Source: Calditrichota bacterium | GTDB lineage: Bacteria > Calditrichota > Calditrichia > JAJRVZ01 | DNA: 38,926 nucleotides | Direction of reading: 5' to 3' | Assembly (NCBI GenBank): GCA_024277055.1 | Contig: JAJRVZ010000147.1 | Location: forward strand, 1-38,926 | Shown here: in pieces, positions 26,882-33,625 of the stretch | How the letters are laid out: every line of letters begins with the position of its first letter | How positions within the stretch are numbered: the stretch's first letter is position 1 | The notes under the pieces: model-generated | What the model was told of the DNA's origin: nothing | Seen by the model: only the letters and a program-made list of their open reading frames with translations | Database searches by the model: none | Position numbers and translations under genes: made by a program

Positions 26882-27514
26882 TTATTCCGTTCCGTAAATC
26901 CTGTCGCCGGCATCGCCCAATCCGGGCAAAATATAACCCTGATCATTCAACTGCCTGTCAAGGGCTGCAGTGTAAATCGGAATATCCGGGTGCTCAGTGG
27001 TAAGTAATTCCACACCTTCCGGTGCCGCGACCAGACAGACAAAACGAATATTTTTGACACCCATATTCTTCACATAAGTCACCGCCGCCGAGGCGCTGCC
27101 GCCGGTAGCAAGCATGGGATCGATAATAATAACTTCCGACTCGACGATGTCGGACGGGAATTTGCGGTAGTATTCCACCGGCATCAAGGTTTCCTTATCG
27201 CGGTACAACCCCAGGTGCCCGACACGGGCATGCGGAATCAGTTTCAGGATGCCGTCACACATGGCGATCCCCGCCCGGAGTATGGGCACCAGCGTTACTT
27301 TTCTGGCGAGTACATATCCTGTTGTTGTTTCCAGCGGCGTTTCCACTTCCCTTTCACGCACCGGTAAATCGCGGGTTACTTCATAAACCATCAGCGCACC
27401 CACTTCATCAAGCATGTTTCTGAAACTCAGGTTATTGCTGTATTTGCTGCGCAGGTAAAACAGTTTCTGCTGGATAAGAGGATGGTCGAGAATTTGCAGG
27501 TTTTTGTGCATCAT
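26882..27514 (-). CDS. upp: Uracil phosphoribosyltransferase
   Basis: 210 aa, normal family length. It converts uracil and PRPP to UMP in pyrimidine salvage. Diagnostic segments are 'HPLIQQKLFYLR', 'VPILRAGIAM', the PRPP-binding loop 'IIIDPMLATGGSA' and the C-terminal uracil-binding 'YILPGLGDAGDRIYGT'. The start codon overlaps the stop of the acyltransferase gene (ATGA); a second ATG directly follows. Last gene of a four-gene unit. Its stop is only 3 bases from the stop of the opposite-strand GGDEF gene. Confidence 0.97.
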   Translation of the reverse strand: MMHKNLQILDHPLIQQKLFYLRSKYSNNLSFRNMLDEVGALMVYEVTRDLPVREREVETPLETTTGYVLARKVTLVPILRAGIAMCDGILKLIPHARVGHLGLYRDKETLMPVEYYRKFPSDIVESEVIIIDPMLATGGSASAAVTYVKNMGVKNIRFVCLVAAPEGVELLTTEHPDIPIYTAALDRQLNDQGYILPGLGDAGDRIYGTE

Positions 27515-28233
27515 GTTTCTCTTTCATTATAATGAATATCGAAATGCTGAATTATAATTTGCCGTGTTTTTTCGGCCAGATCGTTGCGGTGCTCATAGTC
27601 ATAACCGCTGGTATCGATCGGATCACAGAATTTCACTTTAATTCTGCCGGGTCGCAGACGCAGCGTGTGTTTCTGCAAGATGAAACGGCTGCCGGAAATG
27701 CTGACCGGTACCACCGGAAAATTACCTTTGATGGCAATTACAAATCCACCTTTTTTAAAATTGCCGATGGAACCGTCCTGGCTGCGGGTACCCTCCGGGA
27801 AAACAACCACGGAAACTCCACCGCGCATCACCTCCACCGCCCGGTTCATGGTTTCATGCGCGTGTTGCTGGTGTACGCGATCGATTTTAAGCATACCGAC
27901 CGCCGTCATGCCCCACCCGAAAAAGGGAATTTTGAACAATTCCTTTTTGGCAATGAACCGTACCGTCATCGGTAAAACGCTGAATATAGCCGGAACATCA
28001 AAATGGCTCTGATGGTTGCCTACAAAAATATAGGTTTGATGAAAATCGATTTTCTCCAGCCCTTCGATCGCAAGCTCCACTCCGGCAACCCACAGAATAC
28101 CACGGCACCACAAGCGGCCGATTTTATTGTTGATTTCGAGATAGGGATTGATAATTCCGAACAGCACAGCGCCAAGACCGAGAATAATTGTAAACGGAAT
28201 AATAAAAATGAGCGCAAAAACGGTACGGATCAT
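27511..28233 (-). CDS. 1-acyl-sn-glycerol-3-phosphate acyltransferase (PlsC family)
   Basis: I start at ATG 28233 (240 aa), which overlaps the aldolase stop as ATGA, the same arrangement as the flanking junctions; ATG 28245 would add 4 residues. An N-terminal hydrophobic helix (about 2-25) anchors it to the inner membrane. The acyltransferase motifs are the catalytic NHQSHFD (HX4D), 'KELFKIPFFGWGM', and FPEGTRS, followed by 'VPVSISGS'. It should acylate lysophosphatidic acid to phosphatidic acid in phospholipid synthesis; acceptors other than LPA are possible for this family. Confidence 0.93.
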   Translation of the reverse strand: MIRTVFALIFIIPFTIILGLGAVLFGIINPYLEINNKIGRLWCRGILWVAGVELAIEGLEKIDFHQTYIFVGNHQSHFDVPAIFSVLPMTVRFIAKKELFKIPFFGWGMTAVGMLKIDRVHQQHAHETMNRAVEVMRGGVSVVVFPEGTRSQDGSIGNFKKGGFVIAIKGNFPVVPVSISGSRFILQKHTLRLRPGRIKVKFCDPIDTSGYDYEHRNDLAEKTRQIIIQHFDIHYNERET

Positions 28234-28862
28234 CCGACCCCCCATGTTTTTAGAAGCGTTCTCAGCTGCTGTTCATCCAGATTCTTTTCACCACCCAGTT
28301 GACGCGCAAGGTGAACGATTTTCGCGAAATGCTCGATTCGTTCCATATTATGAAACGCATCCTTCAGGGACTTGCCGGCCGCCAGCACCCCATGGTTGCG
28401 CAACAGCATAGCCTTATAATCGTTGATCAGCTTGCTGACGGCCCTTCCCACTTCGGCCGTTCCCGGGGTTGCATACTCAGTCAGCGGAACTTTGAGAATC
28501 GTGACAATTACCTCAGGCAGAGCCGGCATGGAAAGCGGCTCATGCGCCAGTGCAAAAGCCGTGGCATAGGGTGGATGGGCATGGACAACCGCATGCAAAT
28601 CCGGGCGCATCCGGTAAACGGTCAGGTGCATAACCAGCTCGCTGGATGGTTTCAATGCTCCGCGCAAAACTTTGCCCTCGAGATTGGTCAGCACGAGATC
28701 ATCGGGCTTTAACTCACCCTTGGAAACACCGGAGGGGGTTATCAGGATCGTATTCTCCGAAACGCGGCAGCTGATATTGCCATCCGTCGCCGGCACAAAA
28801 CCGAGCCGGTACAGGCGTTCGCCGCATGCCGCGATTTCCAGCCGTAGTTGGCGTTCGGTCAT
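28230..28862 (-). CDS. Class II aldolase/adducin family protein (FucA-like)
   Basis: 210 aa. The family signatures are '[14 protein letters not shown]', '[11 protein letters not shown]' (phosphate-binding), the acidic residue in 'KPSSELVMH', zinc ligands in [11 protein letters not shown], and the third histidine in [11 protein letters not shown]. These give a metal-dependent aldolase site as in L-fuculose-1-phosphate aldolase. Close relatives are ribulose-5-phosphate epimerases and methylthioribulose-1-phosphate dehydratases, so the substrate is uncertain, and no sugar-pathway genes are nearby to help. The start overlaps the serS stop (ATGA) and the end overlaps the acyltransferase start. Confidence 0.9.
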   Translation of the reverse strand: MTERQLRLEIAACGERLYRLGFVPATDGNISCRVSENTILITPSGVSKGELKPDDLVLTNLEGKVLRGALKPSSELVMHLTVYRMRPDLHAVVHAHPPYATAFALAHEPLSMPALPEVIVTILKVPLTEYATPGTAEVGRAVSKLINDYKAMLLRNHGVLAAGKSLKDAFHNMERIEHFAKIVHLARQLGGEKNLDEQQLRTLLKTWGVG

Positions 28863-30145
28863 TTATCGTACTCTTTTTTTATTACATCGCGTCCGCCCAT
28901 ATACGGCCGCAACACCGGCGGAATCACCACGGTACCTTCATCCGTCTGCCAGGTTTCCAGCAGGGAAACCATCAGGCGAGAGGTGGCCAGGCCCGAACCG
29001 TTCAATGTGTGTACGAATTCCGGCGGACTTCCCTTTTCCCTGCGGAAACGAATATTGGCCCGCCGTGCCTGAAAATCTTCAAAATTGCTGACACTGGAGG
29101 TTTCCAGCCATTTTTGCTCGGCCGGCGACCAGGTTTCAATATCGTAACATTTGGCAGCGGCAAAACTGAGATCACCGGTTGCCAGAGACAGCACCCGGTA
29201 CGGTAATTCGAGCAAATCCAGTATTTCCGTTGCCTCTTTCAACAATTGTTCATGCATTTCATAGGAATTTTCCGGCAGCGAAAAATTGACCATTTCCACT
29301 TTGTTAAACTGGTGCACCCGCAGAAAACCCCGCGTGTCCTTTCCGTAGGAACCGGCCTCCCGGCGGAAGCATGCGGAATAGGCAACATATTTGATCGGCA
29401 GTTCCTCACCCTGCAACATTTCATCCCGGTGCAGGTTAGTGACAGGCACTTCCGCCGTCGGGATGAGGAATAAATCGTCCTTTTCGGCCAGGTACATGTC
29501 GTCTTCCAGTTTGGGCAACTGGCCGGTGCCGTACATGCTTTCACGATTCACGACAAAGGGCGGAAATATTTCCCTGTAGCCGTGTTTGTCCACGTGCAGA
29601 TCGATCATGAAATTGATCAGGGCGCGTTCGAGACGGGCGCCCATTCCTTTATAAACCGGAAATCCGCTGCCGCTTATTTTTCCGCCGCGTTTAAAATCCA
29701 GAATATCCAGCCGTTCACCCAGTTTAATATGATCCAGCGGTTCAAAATCGAATTGCGGCAGATCACCCGTTCTCAACACTTCAACATTGGCCGATTCATC
29801 TTTGCCCTCCGGCGCCGTTTCATGCGGAATATTGGGGATACGGTCCAGTTCGGATTTCAATTTCTCCTGTATATCGGCCAGATGTTCATCCAGTTCTTTT
29901 GCTTTTTGTGAAATTTCCTTTGTACGCGCAATAACCTCTGCGGCATCCTCGCCTGCTTTTTTGAGCTCGGCCACTTTTCTGCTGTTGTCGTTGCGCTCCT
30001 TTTTCAATTGCTCCACTTCATTTATTATCGAACGCCGTTGCCGGTCCAGTTCCAGCACACGGTCGATGTCGGCTTTTTCATTTTTCAGATCAACGGCTCG
30101 TTTTACAACCTCCGGATTCTCACGGATAAATTTTAGATCCAGCAT
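28859..30145 (-). CDS. serS: Seryl-tRNA synthetase
   Basis: 428 aa, standard length. It charges tRNA-Ser (and tRNA-Sec where present) with serine. The N-terminal coiled-coil arm (about 28-105, Lys/Glu-rich) contacts the tRNA. The class II catalytic core has motif 2 in '[21 protein letters not shown]' (shown here across its Arg and Gly residues) and motif 3 in '[15 protein letters not shown]'. The serine-binding '[13 protein letters not shown]' is present. GAGGA lies just upstream of ATG 30145. First gene of the serS-aldolase-plsC-upp run. Confidence 0.98.
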   Translation of the reverse strand: MLDLKFIRENPEVVKRAVDLKNEKADIDRVLELDRQRRSIINEVEQLKKERNDNSRKVAELKKAGEDAAEVIARTKEISQKAKELDEHLADIQEKLKSELDRIPNIPHETAPEGKDESANVEVLRTGDLPQFDFEPLDHIKLGERLDILDFKRGGKISGSGFPVYKGMGARLERALINFMIDLHVDKHGYREIFPPFVVNRESMYGTGQLPKLEDDMYLAEKDDLFLIPTAEVPVTNLHRDEMLQGEELPIKYVAYSACFRREAGSYGKDTRGFLRVHQFNKVEMVNFSLPENSYEMHEQLLKEATEILDLLELPYRVLSLATGDLSFAAAKCYDIETWSPAEQKWLETSSVSNFEDFQARRANIRFRREKGSPPEFVHTLNGSGLATSRLMVSLLETWQTDEGTVVIPPVLRPYMGGRDVIKKEYDK

Positions 30146-30330
30146 GTAATTCCTCTTTTTCAGTACGATGTGTTCAGAAATTTGCGCAATTTACGCAATC
30201 TGATTCAGCCGGGCAAGAAACGGCTCTTTTACTTTCATAAATCACACGAGATCATTTTCCGTTCCGTTGAAATCGCCTTGTATTTTTTTTCCGCAATCCG
30301 TAATCTTGCCCTTAATCTTTACTGCACCCT

Positions 30331-30336
30331 GGGAGG
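30331..30336 (+). promoter_or_regulatory. Shine-Dalgarno deciding the spmA start
   Basis: GGGAGG, 7 bases before ATG 30344. The frame stays open upstream to 30170 but that part encodes a repetitive RNLRNLRNL peptide without a ribosome site, so the short start is preferred. Confidence 0.75.
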
Positions 30337-30343
30337 ACATGCA

Positions 30344-31030
30344 ATGCTCAATCACATCTGGTTCTGGATGATTGCCCTGGCGATATTCATCGCTGCGGGA
30401 AATGACATCTACAATGAATTTGCTGCGGAGAAACCGGCTGTTCAAACGGAACAGAAGCGAAACCTGAGTGAGGAGACAAAACTCGGACAGGTAACCAGCG
30501 CCGCTTTAAAGGGAGCTTCCACCGGCGTTGAGATCGCCATCGGCCTGATCGGCGTTATGGCCCTGTGGCTGGGAGTTATGAAGGTCGCCGAAGAAGCCGG
30601 GCTGACGCGCATGCTCGCCCGTGGTGTGCGGCCGATCACGAAGAGACTGTTTCCTTCCATACCGACGGAGCATCCGGCCATCAGCGCGATGATCATGAAT
30701 ATCGCTGCCAATATGCTCGGGCTCAGCAACGCGGCAACACCGCTTGGACTGAAAGCCATGGAAGAGCTGGATAAGCTGAATCCCAATAAAGGAGAGGCAA
30801 CCGATGATATGTGTACCTTTCTGGTCATCAACACCAGCGCCATTACGTTGATACCGGCTACGGCCATTGCAATCCGCTCTTCACTGAATTCGGTCAACCC
30901 GCAGATCATTATTATCCCCTCGATCCTGGCGGCTACCTGTGCAACCATTGTCGGGCTGACGACCGTCAAGCTAATCCAGCGCTTCAACCGGAAAAAAGCT
31001 GCTGACAAAAACATGCCGAAAGGGGATTAA
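30344..31030 (+). CDS. spmA: Spore maturation protein A-like membrane protein (nucleoside-recognition/gate domain)
   Basis: 228 aa. The N-terminus begins with a hydrophobic segment (HIWFWMIALAIFIAAGNDIY), and the gate-type domain shows 'GLIGVMALWLGVMKVAEEAGL', 'HPAISAMIMNIAANMLGLSNAATPLG' (shown for the conserved NxxANMLGLxNAATPLG pattern) and 'INTSAITLIPATAIAIRS', characteristic of SpmA. SpmA and SpmB are needed for spore core dehydration in Bacillus, but homologues are widespread in non-sporulating Gram-negatives, where the role is undefined and may be transport. spmB follows after 1 base. No sporulation gene was seen elsewhere in the window. Confidence 0.92.
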   Translation: MLNHIWFWMIALAIFIAAGNDIYNEFAAEKPAVQTEQKRNLSEETKLGQVTSAALKGASTGVEIAIGLIGVMALWLGVMKVAEEAGLTRMLARGVRPITKRLFPSIPTEHPAISAMIMNIAANMLGLSNAATPLGLKAMEELDKLNPNKGEATDDMCTFLVINTSAITLIPATAIAIRSSLNSVNPQIIIIPSILAATCATIVGLTTVKLIQRFNRKKAADKNMPKGD

Positions 31031-31031
31031 A

Positions 31032-31571
31032 ATGGAATTTTTTAAAACCTCAATTGACTGGCTGTCCATTGCCGTAATCCCGGTCATGCTGCTGGTTTTC
31101 CTCGGTATGGGTTATGCCAAAAAAGTAAAGGTATATGAAAAATTTGTCGAAGGGGCCAAAGAGGGATTTGAAGTCGGGGTAAAGATTATCCCTTACCTCG
31201 TAGCCATGCTGGTGGCCATTGCCATGTTCCGTGCCAGCGGAGCCCTGGACATTCTGACTGTCGTTTTACGTCCGTTCACCGAATTGATCGGCATGCCCTC
31301 CGAAGTGCTGCCCATGGCGCTGATGCGCCCGCTTTCCGGCAGCGGCTCGCTGGGCGTGATGACGGAACTGATGAAAACTCACGGGGTGGATTCGCTGATC
31401 GGAATAATGGCCTCGACCATGTTCGGCAGCACTGAAACAACTTTTTATGTCGTTGCCGTTTATTTCGGGGCCGTGAATGTGCAGCGGACACGCTACGCGT
31501 TGCCGGCCGGGCTGGTTGCCGACGCCGCCGGTCTGATCGCGGCTACGCTGATTACCCGTGCGCTTTTTTAA
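31032..31571 (+). CDS. spmB: Spore maturation protein B-like membrane protein
   Basis: 179 aa with the SpmB pattern: 'SIAVIPVMLLVFLGMGYAKK' near the N-terminus, 'EGAKEGFEVGVKIIPYLVAM', 'LMRPLSGSGSLGVMTELM' and 'STMFGSTETTFYVVAVYFG', with four to five membrane helices. GGGGA precedes ATG 31032 inside the end of spmA, so the pair is co-translated. SpmA and SpmB likely form one membrane complex, as each carries half of a duplicated gate domain. The glycosyltransferase gene follows after 29 bases. Confidence 0.93.
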   Translation: MEFFKTSIDWLSIAVIPVMLLVFLGMGYAKKVKVYEKFVEGAKEGFEVGVKIIPYLVAMLVAIAMFRASGALDILTVVLRPFTELIGMPSEVLPMALMRPLSGSGSLGVMTELMKTHGVDSLIGIMASTMFGSTETTFYVVAVYFGAVNVQRTRYALPAGLVADAAGLIAATLITRALF

Positions 31572-31600
31572 TTGATCTGTTCAATCACCAAACGGTTTGA

Positions 31601-32698
31601 ATGACAAAAAAAAATTCGAAAAAAATATTTATCGCCCCGCTGAACTGGGGTCTGGGTCACGCTACCCGGGTATTACCGCTGATACGCCGTTTTCTGCAAA
31701 GGGGAGATCAGGTTTTTGTAGCAGCGCACGGGCGGGCACTGCAATTGCTGCGGGATGAGGTGCCGGAATGCATCTTTCTGGATTTCCCCGAGTACCCCAT
31801 TCGTTACCCCCGTACCCGTTTTTTCGTTACACGATTCATGCTGATCACCTTTCCGCGCATGCTGTTCGCCATGTGGAAAGAAAAACGCGCCCTTACTCTT
31901 CTGCAGGAAAAGTACCGGTTCGATTACATCATCAGCGACAACCGTTTCTGTCTTTACCAGCATGGAGTAAAATCATATCTGATCTCGCATCAGCTGCGCT
32001 ACATTCTGCCTTTTCCAATCGGCAAACTGGAATGGCTGCCTGAATGGTTTAATTATTCGTTTTTCAAAAAATATGATGCCATTCTGATCCCCGATGAAAA
32101 AGGGCCGGAACGAGCTCTAACCGGGGCGCTTTCCCACGATATGCGTTACCTGAATGCGGATAAGCTGAATTACAGCGGAATTTTTGCGGATATGCCCGAC
32201 AGTGAACAAACGATAAATGTCGATATTGATTATTTCATAATTGTCAGCGGTCCCGAACCGCAACGCAGCAAACTGGAAAAACTGATTTTCGAGCAGGCCG
32301 GCCGGCTGCCCGGAAAAATAGTCGTTGCCCTCGGCAAACCGGAACGCCGTTATAAAATACGGCAGGGACACGTAACTTTTTATTCGTATATGAACCGCGC
32401 ACAGATGCAGCAATTCATGAAAAGGGCGCGATTCATTATCGGTCGGCCGGGATATACCTCGGTAATGGAGATGGTGGCCCTCGGCAAAAAGGGATTGTTC
32501 ATACCGACCCCGGGACAGATCGAACAGGAATACCTCGCCGGATATTACCTGAAAAAAGGATGGTGCTACTGTGTGCGGCAACACCGTCTTGATTTGAAAA
32601 ATGATGTGCCGAAAGCTGAAAAGTTCGCGGGATTTCCCACCGGCTTTTCGGACACGGATAAAAATGTGAATGAATTACTTCGATTTTTTGGAGACTAA
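31601..32698 (+). CDS. Glycosyltransferase family 28-like protein (MurG/UDP-glycosyltransferase fold)
   Basis: 365 aa. The N-terminus 'IFIAPLNWGLGHATRVLPLIRR' contains the GxGHxxR nucleotide-sugar glycosyltransferase loop (GLGHATR), and the C-terminal half has 'FIIGRPGYTSVMEMVALGKK' and 'PTPGQIEQEYLAGYYLKKG', which match the GT28 C-terminal UDP-sugar site (GYxSxxE, then PxxxQxEQ). There are no membrane helices; it is likely peripheral and cytoplasmic. Acceptor and donor are unknown. It is often annotated simply as glycosyltransferase. Its stop directly precedes the HAD gene start, so the two are coupled. Confidence 0.85.
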   Translation: MTKKNSKKIFIAPLNWGLGHATRVLPLIRRFLQRGDQVFVAAHGRALQLLRDEVPECIFLDFPEYPIRYPRTRFFVTRFMLITFPRMLFAMWKEKRALTLLQEKYRFDYIISDNRFCLYQHGVKSYLISHQLRYILPFPIGKLEWLPEWFNYSFFKKYDAILIPDEKGPERALTGALSHDMRYLNADKLNYSGIFADMPDSEQTINVDIDYFIIVSGPEPQRSKLEKLIFEQAGRLPGKIVVALGKPERRYKIRQGHVTFYSYMNRAQMQQFMKRARFIIGRPGYTSVMEMVALGKKGLFIPTPGQIEQEYLAGYYLKKGWCYCVRQHRLDLKNDVPKAEKFAGFPTGFSDTDKNVNELLRFFGD

Positions 32699-33463
32699 AT
32701 GCGGGAAATAAAAGCGCTGTTGATTGATCTTGACGGAGTAATCTATAATGATTCCGAGCGGATACCCGGTTCGGATAAAGCGATACGCTGGCTGCAGAAA
32801 CGGAAAATCCCGTTTCGTTTTATTACCAATACGACCATGAAAAGCCGGGCAACATTACAGAAAAAACTGGCAGATTTTGGCATTAAGGTGCCGGAAAGCA
32901 GTATTTTTTCAGCCGCCCACGCCGCAGCCGAATATATTCGTCGTTCCGGTAAACACAATTGCCACCTGCTGCTGACCGATGACGCAAAACAGGATTATTC
33001 GGGATTGAATACGAATAGCGACAAGCCGAACTGGGTCGTTGCAGGCGACCTGGGTGATAATATGACTTTTAACAAACTGAATACAGCCTTTCAGAAACTT
33101 TTTGCCGGCGCGGAAATGATCGCTTTGCAAAAGAACCGCTACTGGATGTCCGACCGCGGAATTACACTGGATGCCGGAGCGTTCGTCGCCCTTCTGGAAT
33201 TTGCATCCGGGAAAAACAGCATCCTGATCGGTAAACCGTCAAAAACGTTTTACGAAACCGTGCTCAACGACCTCGGTTTTCCCCCGGAAGATGTAGCGAT
33301 GATCGGCGACGATATTGAATCGGACATCAAAGGTGCGGAGGCTTCGGGAATTAATACCGTTCTGGTGAAAACGGGAAAATTCCGGCCACAGGACTTGCAG
33401 CGCAAAGATGTAAGTCCCTGGAAATTACTGGATAGTATCTCAGAAATTCATAAACTCTTTTGA
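32699..33463 (+). CDS. HAD-superfamily IIA hydrolase (LHPP/NagD-like phosphatase)
   Basis: 254 aa. HAD motif I is LIDLDGVIY (nucleophile Asp10, acid/base Asp12), motif II is FITNTT, motif III the Lys in 'LIGKPSKTFYE', and motif IV 'MIGDDIESDIKGAEASG'. A C2a-type cap lies between motifs II and III. The layout is that of NagD/LHPP-type phosphatases acting on small phosphorylated metabolites; the physiological substrate is not predictable. GGAG lies 6 bases ahead of the start, inside the end of the glycosyltransferase gene. Last gene of the spmA operon. Confidence 0.9.
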   Translation: MREIKALLIDLDGVIYNDSERIPGSDKAIRWLQKRKIPFRFITNTTMKSRATLQKKLADFGIKVPESSIFSAAHAAAEYIRRSGKHNCHLLLTDDAKQDYSGLNTNSDKPNWVVAGDLGDNMTFNKLNTAFQKLFAGAEMIALQKNRYWMSDRGITLDAGAFVALLEFASGKNSILIGKPSKTFYETVLNDLGFPPEDVAMIGDDIESDIKGAEASGINTVLVKTGKFRPQDLQRKDVSPWKLLDSISEIHKLF

Positions 33464-33588
33464 ATCGACATTTGATAGGTATCATTTTCAGAAACAGGAA
33501 ATTCTACTTATCCCCTGCGGTCATTCATAACTTATTCCATTCACACCACCGATTCGTTAACCGGATACCGGTTACCGGTCAGGCGCCG

Positions 33589-33609
33589 GTGTGCGGCACA
33601 CGTTTTAAA
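33589..33609 (+). terminator. Weak hairpin between convergent genes
   Basis: GTGTG-CGG-CACAC followed by GTTTTAAAA, 125 bases after the HAD gene stop. A second short palindrome (ACCGG-TTA-CCGGT) lies just upstream. The stem is short and the T run is only four, so termination is possible but unproven. Confidence 0.3.
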
Positions 33610-33625
33610 ATCTCTGCATTTATTT

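Noticed and set aside
30170-30343. 58-residue N-terminal extension of SpmA with a RNLRNLRNL repeat
   Set aside because: The repeat comes from short direct repeats in AT-rich intergenic DNA; the inner ATG has a strong GGGAGG and matches the usual SpmA N-terminus.
30344-31571. spmA/spmB as evidence that the organism forms spores
   Set aside because: These genes are common in non-sporulating Gram-negatives, and no other sporulation gene is in the window; the RsbV/RsbW-like proteins are general partner-switch components.
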